Assembly (NCBI GenBank): GCA_012064415.1
Contig: SSNU01000301.1
Coordinates: 9,947 to 34,902 of the forward strand
Origin: Gyrodactylus bullatarudis
Lineage: Eukaryota > Platyhelminthes > Monogenea > Gyrodactylidea > Gyrodactylidae
Reading direction: 5' to 3'
Length of the DNA: 24,956 bases
Both the position numbers and the translations under genes were made by a program. The first letter of the stretch is position 1. Each line of letters opens with the position of its first letter. The notes under the pieces were generated by a model, which saw only the letters and a program-made list of their open reading frames with translations, made no database searches and had not been told where the DNA came from. Below, one piece after another: positions 1 to 8,569 of the stretch.

Positions 1-133
1 TGAATTTAAAATACAACAGAGTTCATACACGGATAGAACTTTTTTTTCTCTATCGAATGATGTATAGTTTCTTTTATTAGGAGTTCATATATATAAGTTA
101 ATATGAATTTAGACTGGATACTTTTTTTGTCGA

Positions 134-151
134 CCACTATATATATAGTGG
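134..151. repeat. Short perfect palindrome (TA-rich hairpin)
   Basis: CCACTATATATATAGTGG is a self-complementary 18-mer. It lies immediately 5' of the hammerhead-like motif at 155-204. It may be only a TA microsatellite with symmetric flanks. Confidence 0.5.
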
Positions 152-154
152 CAT

Positions 155-204
155 GTAAAGACTGATGAGTATGCCTGAAATAAAGTACTTATTTCTCCAA
201 TTAC
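155..204 (+). ncRNA. Candidate hammerhead-ribozyme-like motif (weak)
   Basis: CTGATGA (162-168) is followed after 8 nt by GAAA (177-180). The A at 180 with TAA can pair with TTAT (189-192), giving a 4-bp stem III. U193 would be the nucleotide 5' of cleavage. Stem I could form from AGA (159-161) with TCT (194-196), then GTAA (155-158) with TTAC (201-204) across a bulge. These are the invariant hammerhead core residues in the right order. Stem II is essentially absent: 169-176 offers only a G-U closing pair. Chance occurrence in AT-rich DNA is therefore quite possible. Confidence 0.2.
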
Positions 205-1815
205 CAGGCATCGCCTTTCTCATATATTAATAATGATCTTAAAAACATCCAACATTAAAGAGGAAATAAATAATCACCTAAAAGATAAGAATAAGTTTGA
301 TTTTTAAGAAAACTTTTATTTCATGTAAGAACTTTATCTACTGTTGTTTCTCAACTATAATATTTGAAATCGACCTACCTTTCATATTTCATTTTTGCTT
401 CATCACTTAATAAAATAAAGCTTTTATAAAAGATATATTTGTTATTTGATATTCATGCAAAAATAAAATTTTTGCTTATAAAATTCAATTTTTTGGTGTC
501 TCGATTAGATATCGTTATAACTCATTTTTTTAAGAATATTTCCAGAACAACTTTAGATATGAACTTTGTATGAAACATTTCTCAAATTACACTTATATTA
601 ATCCCTTTTTTGAAAAATACTTAGCTACTTATTCTACTCATTCTTTTTTAAATAGGTAAGCAAATAAATCAATTTGGCTAAATTAAAAATTTAAGCATGC
701 TGAAATTATTCAATTGTTTGTTGCAATAAATTGAGATCTTTCCAGTTGTTACACTAAAACTGTTTAATTTCCTGGACCCGATGATTTAATATGGTCAACA
801 TAAAAATGACTTCTACAGAAAAAAAGACTGATATATGGTAATTAACTGCTGCATAAATTTACAATATTAAGTATTTCCAAGAACGATTGAAAACCAATAA
901 AAATATATTAATCTTCTTTCGAATGATTTTATTCGTTCTGTGATATTTACTATGATTAAAAAAAAATATTTTTAAAAAATAATGATCTTATAAATATATA
1001 CACTTACACAGAAGTTGAATGTCTATACAATTTTTCAAGATATTAAAATATTGTATTGAATTTATATCCGTAATAAAATATGTCAGCCCTAATCATATTT
1101 TAAGAAAAAATTCTGAATTATTTCTAGTATGAAATGAAATCGATACAGAATACAAGGAGAAATCAAAAATCTGGCAATCTTCACGAGAAGCAAAAAATTA
1201 TTTGAAAAGTTTCCAAATATCATAAAAAGAATGAGTTTATTTGAATTCAAGAAAGAAATTAACTCGAGATTCCTTAACTAAAACCAAAAAAAATGTATTA
1301 CTTATTTCCTTAACTATGAAAGATGTATATACAGAAGTAATGAGTTAAACAAGTATATTAAATCACAATTTAACTATGTCTTTTGAAATTTTAAGACTTT
1401 ACTAACTTGTTCATATTCTATATTTATCTAGATCACTTAAAGCCTGTTAACCCAAATAAGAAAATATGTCTCCTTTTTAGATAAAAAAATAAAATCTCAA
1501 GTCTAAGCTCACCTGTTGGATCTAATTCATCACAGCAGGAAGTGTAATCAATAATGATCACTGATCACATAATTGCTCATAATTTCAACAAAAGATTTTA
1601 CCGAATAAATATTGTATTCTAAGCTAAAAAATAGCTAGAAACTGTATCCCTGCTAGGACTTGGTCCTTTAAAAAAAATTAAATATGAATGAATAGTGATC
1701 AACTGGTTGAAAAAAAATGACTTGAAGATAGTAGAATACTCTATAATGAGATTATAATCATCTGAATTGGAAATCAGTCTGGCACGAGTAAAAGTTCGAC
1801 AAAAGGAATTGGCCT

Positions 1816-1838
1816 GCCGAATTCAATTAAAATTCGGC
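1816..1838. repeat. Hairpin with 8-bp stem
   Basis: GCCGAATT (1816-1823) and AATTCGGC (1831-1838) are perfect reverse complements separated by a 7-nt loop. It stands out because it contains an unusually GC-containing stem for this stretch. No function is assigned. Confidence 0.5.
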
Positions 1839-2195
1839 TGATTTTATATTTTTGATGAATGAATGAATTGTTGATCAAATAGAAATTTAGAGTGTTCTCA
1901 TTGGAAAAAAAATAATCGAAGGGTTTAGAGGATATGAAATGGGACCCTTACTGGAGAATAACATACCAAATGCTAATTCTTTGCACGATAAAACTTGTAA
2001 TTGTGAGAAGGATTGATTAGTCATTAATATTTCGAGTGAGGTTAAATGTTGAATAACTCAGTGTGATCATAGGGGAAAGAGTGATGTAAGGTATAATTAC
2101 AGTTTTCCCCAATTGTGGGTGTAAATAAGGGGAGGGGTATAGGTCAAAAGTGTGGAAATACGAAAAAGAGAAAAAACATTTTTAAATCCTAAATC

Positions 2196-2224
2196 AAAAC
2201 TGCTCCAATGTTTTGGAGTGTTTT
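2196..2224. repeat. Interrupted hairpin
   Basis: CTCCAA (2203-2208) pairs with TTGGAG (2213-2218) around the loop TGTT. Flanking AAAAC and GTTTT extend the pairing after a small internal loop. No gene lies next to it that would make it a terminator. Confidence 0.4.
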
Positions 2225-2591
2225 ATGAGACAAGAAATGAACGAATCTGGTATTTTTATTGAATAGAAAGAATTAACAGAAAATTCTTTGTCGAATGAGT
2301 CAAACTTGAATGAATTTTTTTTGGAAAGTTTGGCACTTATAAACCTACTTTATAGTAGCTATGCATAAATTTTCTCAACTTAAAAGGGGCAGGGAGGCTA
2401 GGGATAAGTTTATTACATTTTTTATAGAGGTACAACTGTATGTCAATGTTATTGAGTGTTTATAGAGACCCCAATTTTTTTCGGAATCAGTAAAATATGA
2501 TCTTGAATTAGTTTTATAGTAAAATTATGGTGAACAAGGGGATGAAAAATTTCCCAATTTAAAGATACTTTTGATAGAGCTGCTTATTGAT

Positions 2592-2616
2592 TACAGTTGT
2601 ATCAGAAAGTAAAGTC
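2592..2616 (+). repeat. Left terminal inverted repeat of Tc3-like element
   Basis: The arm starts TACAGTTGTATCAGAAAG and matches the reverse complement of 4716-4740 over 25 of 25 positions; identity stops at the next base. The first TA is probably the target-site duplication. Confidence 0.9.
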
Positions 2617-3286
2617 TCGTTATCATATTCATCATCTCATGGAATATCATAAATATACTTTTATGTATATGGGTTTATTACTTTATAAATATAAGTTATT
2701 TATATTAACTAATCATATTAACTTTAATTTGATCACATCCTAAGCAAGTAAAAATCATGTATTTTTTGACACTTTCAAATCTCACTTAATAAATAGAATA
2801 TGAATTAAAATTTGTTACATATGAAGTTGATAATTGCTAAATGTTTCATTTGTCATTTGAAAAGCTTGAATTATTCATTAGGAGAGGATATACGAGTTGG
2901 AGTCATTTTACACTTAAATCAAAAATCTGCTAATAATTTTTAAACAACATCAGGGAATACAGTAGTAATTTGTTTAGTCAATGTGTGAAAATCACTATTA
3001 AAATCCCCACAAATATGAAAAGAATAAATGAAGATGAAAAACGTGTTATCGAAAACCTCCTCCAATCAAATCTCACTTTGAAAGAGATAGCGAATCATTG
3101 TAGGGTATCTCTAAAAACTGTAAGCAGAATTAAAAATGATAAGCACACTCCTCGAGCTCCAGTCTCTGGTCGCCCGAAAAAGTTTTCCTTTCAAGAGGCT
3201 ATACGACTTAAATCTATTGTGAAGAGAAATCATACTGAAACCATTCGCTCAATACAAAAGACTTACTATCCTGATGTTAGCTATTC

Positions 3287-3315
3287 GTAAGTACCTATTT
3301 TAATTCAATAAACAG
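3287..3315 (+). other. 29-bp intron-like insertion in Tc3-like transposase
   Basis: The segment starts GTAAGT and ends AACAG. Its removal fuses the helix-turn-helix frame to the downstream transposase frame (29 bp corrects the phase). That length is below the usual minimum for spliceosomal introns, so it may be a shrunken intron or simply an indel. Confidence 0.45.
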
Positions 3316-3845
3316 AACTCTCCATACGACAATGACCAGAATTGGAATAAGTCAAGTGAATGCAAGACAAGTTCCTAATCTTACTGAACGACACAAGAGA
3401 GAGAGGTTGGAATTCGCCTTGAACAACATTGATAAGCCTCTCGAATATTAGCTTGGAATGTATTTCACTGATGAAGTGGCTTTCTCAAATCAAAAGTTCT
3501 CAGGATGGGGAAGAGTCCTTTTATGTGATGATCTGACTATTGCAAGAACCAGACCAATCCGGAAAGAGAAGTTTCCAAAGAAGGTTATGTTTTTTGCAAG
3601 TATAAAGTATGACAATGGAATACAATTAACCCCAGCATCTGGTAATATTGATGTAAGAAAATTTGTCCAACTCTATAATCAGAATTTCAGATAATATGAT
3701 GGATTCAGAAGGGAATGGCTTGATGTGCTTATGGACCATGCCCCAGTTCATGATGCAGGTCATGTCAAAGCTTGTTTAAGAAGAGCTAGGATCAACGTCA
3801 TTGATTTCCCTGCTAAAATTTTTTTGGGATAATGAAACGATTTTG

Positions 3846-3897
3846 GTAAGAAAAAGCATATTAGTAACATTAACTTTACTCAAGTTTATTTCTCAAG
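3846..3897 (+). other. Probable 52-bp intron in Tc3-like transposase
   Basis: The donor is GTAAGA and the acceptor TTTCTCAAG. Splicing joins GIMKRF and the split Trp codon to YKVSGDD, reproducing the order of conserved C-terminal blocks of Tc3-type transposases. Confidence 0.6.
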
Positions 3898-4715
3898 GTA
3901 TAAAGTTTCTGGTGACGATTCCACCAACGATATCAACGAAAAAGTTCAGAGATTGGCAAATTTTCCTGAGGTGAAGGAAGCCATAAATCAGTGTATTTTA
4001 TCACTTCCTCGTCGGCTCCAGAAAATAATAGATCTAAGAGGAGGGATGTCAGATTATTAATTATTATTATATATTAATGTACACAGATGTTCAATAAATT
4101 TTTACTTTCTTTAAATAGATGTTAATAATTAATTACACAATGTTATCACTAGGTGTCAAACCCCTTTCAATATTAGTTATTAGGTAATCCAAGAAGAAAA
4201 TTAAATATTAGAGCATATTTTTATCAATAGAAACCATAAATATGTAAAATCTGTTGATAAATAAAGGATTGATAGGAATAACCGCACAGTCTGTGGGACC
4301 TTGAAATGACCTTGAATCCTATTGGCTAGAATACCACGATAATAGAAAAAATACCAATTCAAATATATTTTACTGGAAATTATGTTTTCAGAAGAAAAAA
4401 TTAACAGAAATGTAATTTTTAAAAGAAATTTTTATCTATTTATTTACTTACTTAAAGCTTAATAATATACTTCGAATAGCGAAACCATAATTTGATTACT
4501 ACGATTTAAAAAAATGCATTTGTAATTTGCAATTTTGTAAAGTTATACTCCTTCTTTCTAATTTAAATAAAACGTTATTAATGCAAAATAAGGTACTCTA
4601 ATAATGAACCACTTGCGGAAAATTGATTAATCTTCCAAATACCGAAAAAACTGTACATTTATTGTGTATTTTGAAAAAGTTATTGTGTTATGTTCAGACT
4701 CTATATTTTTGATAG

Positions 4716-4740
4716 GACTTTACTTTCTGATACAACTGTA
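4716..4740 (-). repeat. Right terminal inverted repeat of Tc3-like element
   Basis: This is the reverse complement of 2592-2616 with no mismatch over 25 bp, ending in TA. The sequence outside (CATGTACAAT) is not part of the repeat. Confidence 0.9.
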
Positions 4741-5439
4741 CATGTACAATAAAAGTAAAACACTCAATTAACTTTCAGCAAACTCACACTATATCGTAAA
4801 TTTTCAACCTTTGAATAATAATTTTTCTTGATTAAATCTGTTCATTTCAATCAAGCTGTTTCTAAAACTTCATTATCTTGTAAAGATTTTTGATTGATCG
4901 AAGAAAAATTTTAGCTTGAGATATTAAAATTACGTTAATATGTTTAACTTCATTTGTTCCATAATTAAATGTCTGATCACGCGTTTGGATCCAATAAAAT
5001 ATTCATTTACAAGTAGTATAGCATATCTTTCATAGACTATAAAAATGCTTTTGAAAATCCCTAATTATGACCAACCCCAAGTAATTTTTAGACCCTCAAT
5101 AGAAGTTTTATAGTTTAAATTTTTGTATGTTATTTATTATTAGGTATTATTGTTGTGTATTTTTTCCATGTTTATTGTGAATTTTTATCCATCACAATTT
5201 TTTTCATTGAGTTTGAAACGACGTTATGGTCACTCGAACCAGTGTCTTATTTCGTAGGGAGTTCTCAGTCTTTTCACATTGGTTCCGCTTTTGTGTTTGT
5301 TTGGCTTAGAGAGCACTTACAGTTGAACACATTTCTTTTGAAAATATAAGCTGTTTTTTTCAATAAAAAGGTGGCCTCTGCAGTCTCGAGGGCTGTGATT
5401 TTTTTCCGCTATTTGTCTATATAGAGTTTTTTGAGGTGA
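4741..5439. other. AT-rich stretch, mostly featureless
   Basis: Nothing is supported from 4741 to about 5150. From about 5150 to 5440 the minus strand may continue the Penelope-like relic described next, but no conserved motif can be read there. The open frame at 5155-5349 on the plus strand lacks recognisable motifs and looks fortuitous. Confidence 0.4.
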
Positions 5440-5620
5440 CTTATTGTCACATTTTTTCAGTTAATTGAATTTTTGCCTGTGTTTAAATGTTCTATTAATC
5501 TGTCTTCGAGCCTCTTTGTGGTATGGCCTATTTTATCAGCACAACAAACAAATTTGCACAACATGTCTTTTTTGGTTTCTTTTCTACACAAAAAAACTTA
5601 TAAAACAGCATTTGGTCAAT
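5440..5620 (-). pseudogene. Degraded Penelope-like GIY-YIG endonuclease fragment
   Basis: The minus strand over about 5465-5545 reads CADKIGHTTKRLEDRLIEHL. This resembles the heart of the Penelope-type GIY-YIG endonuclease, where Y-I-G-R-T is followed by R-L-x-x-R and H. Upstream, in another frame, lies a Cys-rich stretch (CCANLF) that would fit the C-x-C finger next to the YIG motif, so at least one frameshift is present. No reverse transcriptase can be recognised nearby. The plus-strand open frame at 5465-5656 is a shadow of this relic. It differs in sequence from the better-preserved fragment at 10.6-11.0 kb, so the two are not copies of one recent element. The assignment rests on one short motif. 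Confidence 0.45.
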
Positions 5621-7317
5621 TTCTGTGAATTTCAGGTTAGGGTGAGCGCTATTTAAGTTCTCCAATATTTCCTCAGATGGCTCAATTAACAATCATGAAA
5701 ATATCATTAACTTATCTCCTGTAGAATTTGGATTTCTCAATTGATTTGGTCCATGAATATAGATTGAGCTAAAAGAGGAACCCCTATTTGTTGCGTCAGA
5801 ATAGATATTTATAAAATTATTTCTGAAATGTATAGCTGTACTCATGATTAATCGGGTAAAGATTACAATATTTTATTCTTATATTGAGTGTACTGCGTTA
5901 TCAACTCATTTAATCATTGCACGCCTTTTACATTGTGTTAAAGCGAAGTTATATGCAAATCGACATATTCATCTGTCTTCTATTTACTCACTGGCTCTGG
6001 TTGATTGTGTAGCTAGAGATAAAAAAATAATGTATCAGTGTATTAATATTTTCCTCCCTTATGAGATTTGGGAATTATATTCCACAAAAGTTTAAGAAAT
6101 CGTGGAACTAAAAATCGGATGTAGATTTTAATATTGACTGAAATACTTGGATGTGTGTGAGGGTATGAAATTTGCGTTATATACCATCGAATAGCATTCT
6201 ACTATTCTTTAAACTCTCTTGGTGATTGACTGTATATTGAAAAATAAACAAGATGATACTTTCATTATAATTACTGCATCTATTCTAGAGAATCATAAAG
6301 AAATGATCTAAATTCACCTTAATATCAAATTGATCAATTATACATAAGAAGATAAAATAAGCACCTTTGATTAAATTTTTGTGGATTTAAAAGTGAGAGA
6401 GAGATCAAAATTCGAATTTTATGATGTTGATAAGAAATAGGAAATATATCCCCACTAAATTATCGTTGAACTCGTCATTTTTCAGCTATCAATTTTCAAG
6501 TATTGAAAATTGAAAATTCAAATTTCATCCTGATTTGAGACAGTTATCTATTCATTAAAAAGAATGAGGAATCGGAAGGCGGCGAATAAACCATATATCT
6601 GAAGCTTTCAAAATAAACAACTGCGAGTCCATTTTGAGAAACAAACTATCACAGATAACCAGGAGAATATTCCCAGGCCGAAAAACTATGAATAATCCAA
6701 AACGCAAAAAAAGTATTGAATGGATGGAACAAGGAATCTATTGTGTTTTCAAAAGATGATTGGCTCGAACTTAGACATCACAGACAGATTCATAAAATAG
6801 AAGTAATTGACTAAAAAAAAAATTCCCATACAGTCAGTCCTTCCCTCTCCCAAATTCAGCTCATCCCAATGCTCAGGTGAAACAAAATTGAAATCTCAAA
6901 GAAGTTGGAGAAGAAATTGAACCGATTGGACGTAAACAGAAAAGTCAGATACTAATGGAAGGATTTTTGAAGTGCAAGCATGTCCTAAGCCTGGATAGGA
7001 ACCGGGAGTTGAACTGTCTGAAAACGCCTTTCTTACAAAATGACTAATAACATAGCCAAAGTTAAAGATGACTTAATTCAACACATGATAGGAGTGAAAA
7101 CAGGAGTTTCAACACGTCCCTCTTTCTGACAAAACCTTCGAATCAATGGAAGGATAGAAAAAATATGCAATTTAACTCTATATAAATGTAGTCTGATACT
7201 GTGTCTGATGAGACCAAGAATAAAAAGGTTCATCACTTATTATGCTTTTATTAAAAATTTTTATGAGTATAGAATCGAGTAATGATATAGTAATGAAGTT
7301 TGGAAATCACCATTCTA
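5621..7317. other. AT-rich non-coding stretch
   Basis: No supported gene or repeat. The plus open frame at 5844-6095 (83 codons) has no recognisable motif, no similarity I can name and composition like its surroundings, so I do not call it a gene. The stretch ends at the 6-bp target duplication of the next element. Confidence 0.55.
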
Positions 7318-7323
7318 TATATA
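7318..7323. repeat. Target-site duplication (left copy), TATATA
   Basis: TATATA directly precedes the TGTTG terminus, and the same 6 bp follow the CAACA terminus at 8564-8569. Because the sequence is palindromic and simple, the exact length is uncertain by one or two bases. Confidence 0.6.
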
Positions 7324-7584
7324 TGTTGTGCGCAATTTAAGAAGTTGCACAATTCTGGAAGATTTCATTCTCTTCCTATTTTGGTCGACCAATTTAGGAA
7401 GATTATTTTTTGTGTATGCTTGTTTGATCTTTGCAATACATCAAAAAACATTGTGCACACATACATAGTATAGTAGGTTTATTTTCTCCTTCTCTCTCCG
7501 CCCCCCCCCCCCACTTTCATACACACATATGTAAACCTTAGAAGGAACAAATGTATAATACAAGTTTCTCTTAAGACCCCCTTT
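7324..7584 (+). repeat. Left long terminal inverted repeat
   Basis: This matches the reverse complement of 8304-8563 along its whole length. It contains the palindrome TTGGTCGACCAA, a TGTGCACA palindrome, a pyrimidine tract and a run of 12 C (7501-7512). Confidence 0.92.
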
Positions 7585-7650
7585 ACAAGTCTTCTCCTAT
7601 TGAGTCAGCTAAATAAGAGTAAAGAATATTTTTGCATCTAAAAACCAAAA

Positions 7651-8258
7651 ATGGATGACAAGAAGAACTTCTACGATCTCATTAGAGAACAAGCATCTAA
7701 ATTCCATGAGTGAAATAAGTTAGTTTGAATTTCTTATCAAGATTTTATTCAATTTAAATTTTTTAATATAATCTTAATTAAGATCCAAGGCAAGAGGTGA
7801 TAGCAGACATAAGGACATTTTGTAAAGAATCCTTGAAAAAAAATGCGGATAAAATGCTACAATCATCGAAGCCGGATTGTCTTTCAGTTGGGGATACAGT
7901 GCTCGTGCCTATTCCAGAAATTGATCGATCAAAGACAGATGATAAAAATCTATTATGTGAAATTAAGGACGAGAAAAATGGAAATTTCAAAGTACATTCA
8001 GAAGTAGTTGAAATAAAAGACTGGCTATCTCACTCCCATTTAACACCTGTAAAGAGTAATGTCCCCTTCGAAAAGAAATTAAGTCAAGAATCTCTAAGTG
8101 TTAGATCAGCAAGTTCATTGCAATCAAGGTGAGGTGGTCGAAGCTTCACAAAGTGCAATTGCTGGACTGGATATGATTCAAGAAAATGCAATTGCAGAAA
8201 ACTTAATCTTAAGTGCAATTCTAAGTGTCATAGCTTATTGTCTTGTAATAATAAATAA
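7651..8258 (+). pseudogene. Integrase-type transposase remnant: N- and C-terminal pieces only
   Basis: An ATG in good context (7651, CCAAAAATGG) opens MDDKKNFYDLIREQ, resembling the start of KRBA2-like transposases, and runs to a TGA at about 7711. A pyrimidine-poor but AG-ending stretch precedes DPRQEVIADIRTFCKESLKK (from 7782). It leads into CLSVGDTVLVPIPEIDRSK, the characteristic block just after the integrase core in this family, then a degenerate SLSVRSASS segment. A TGA at 8130 interrupts the frame. Reading on in the same frame gives GGRSFTKCNC, RKCNCRK, KCNSKCHS and CNNK, the Cys-rich tail of the family. The whole DDE catalytic domain and most of the N-terminal half are missing. The open frame at 7778-7990 on the minus strand is a shadow. 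Whether the 5' and 3' pieces are joined by an intron is unclear. Confidence 0.75.
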
Positions 8259-8303
8259 TTTCAATGCTATAAATATGTTTCCATTCGACTCAATGAACAT
8301 GTA

Positions 8304-8563
8304 AAAGGGGGTCTTAAGAGAAACTTGTATTATACATTTGTTCCTTCTAAGGTTTACATATGTGTGTATGAAAGTGGGGGGGGGGGCGGAGAGAGAAGGA
8401 GAAAATAAACCTACTATACTATGTATGTGTGCACAATGTTTTTTGATGTATTGCAAAGATCAAACAAGCATACACAAAAAATAATCTTCCTAAATTGGTC
8501 GACCAAAATAGGAAGAGAATGAAATCTTCCAGAATTGTGCAACTTCTTAAATTGCGCACAACA
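8304..8563 (-). repeat. Right long terminal inverted repeat
   Basis: This is the mirror copy of 7324-7584, with the matching G run (11 bp) near 8376-8386. The minus-strand open frame at 8235-8456 lies mostly inside the repeat and is not a gene. Confidence 0.92.
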
Positions 8564-8569
8564 TATATA
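8564..8569. repeat. Target-site duplication (right copy), TATATA
   Basis: Matches 7318-7323 directly outside the ACA terminus of the element. Confidence 0.6.

Larger units (their letters stand above)
1..2591. other. AT-rich non-coding stretch
   Basis: No open reading frame of interest, RNA gene or splice-structured gene is visible on either strand. The sequence is AT-rich with scattered homopolymer runs. Three small inverted repeats and one hammerhead-like motif inside it are listed separately. The stretch ends at the left inverted repeat of a Tc3-like element. Confidence 0.6.
3015..4060 (+). pseudogene. Tc3-like transposase, broken
   Basis: This is the remains of a Tc1/mariner transposase that would cut and paste the surrounding element. 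The N-terminal region (3015-3286) encodes a helix-turn-helix DNA-binding domain; the segment LTLKEIANHCRVSLKTVSRI is typical, followed by the GRPKKF hinge. The first ATG in frame (3015) is chosen as start. A GTAAGT...CAG segment (3287-3315, 29 bp) behaves as a tiny intron, and removing it joins the frame to the catalytic domain. FTDEVAF holds the first catalytic Asp (about 3464) and MDHAPVHD the second (about 3735). Two in-frame stops (after LEY near 3450 and after QNFR at 3692) break it. After NVIDFPAK-like sequence, the block that normally carries the third acidic residue (SPDLNP-type) is missing, with a frameshift. A second GT-AG intron (3846-3897) precedes the family C-terminus, ending LRGGMSDY. 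The family assignment is strong; the protein cannot be active. Confidence 0.88.
2592..4740 (+). mobile_element. Tc3-like (Tc1/mariner superfamily) DNA transposon, inactivated
   Basis: The element is bounded by perfect 25-bp inverted repeats (2592-2616 and 4716-4740). Each arm begins TACAG, as Tc1-like ends do with a TA target duplication included. Between them lies a single transposase pseudogene in the plus orientation, with about 420 bp of 5' and about 650 bp of 3' non-coding sequence. At about 2.15 kb it is a normal size for Tc3-type elements. Intact ends and a broken gene imply it could at best be mobilised by transposase supplied elsewhere. Perfect arms but several coding lesions suggest a middle-aged insertion. 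Confidence 0.9.
7324..8563 (+). mobile_element. Long-TIR integrase-type DNA transposon (KRBA2-like/IS3EU type), internally deleted, recent
   Basis: The element is 1240 bp and begins TGTTGTGCGC and ends GCGCACAACA, TG...CA termini as in integrase-type elements. Its inverted arms are about 260 bp (7324-7584 and 8304-8563). By eye they are identical except for a C/G run (12 versus 11) and one base at the inner edge. It is flanked by a 6-bp TATATA duplication. The ~720-bp centre carries remnants of a transposase of the group annotated in animal genomes as KRAB-A domain-containing protein 2-like. Long inverted repeats, TG/CA ends and 6-bp duplications fit the eukaryotic integrase-like groups (IS3EU or Ginger); I favour IS3EU without being able to prove it. 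With the catalytic core absent it must be non-autonomous, yet arm identity points to recent movement. Confidence 0.85.

Noticed and set aside
2425..2445. GTACAACTGTATG as an extra end of the Tc3-like element
   Set aside because: Only about ten bases resemble the arm, and the perfect 25-bp pair at 2592 and 4740 defines the ends.
5844..6095. 83-codon plus-strand frame as a small protein
   Set aside because: Composition like its non-coding surroundings, no domain and no context.
7651..8258. The truncated integrase-type protein as a domesticated host gene
   Set aside because: It sits inside intact, near-identical transposon arms with a fresh target duplication and contains in-frame stops, so it is an element remnant.
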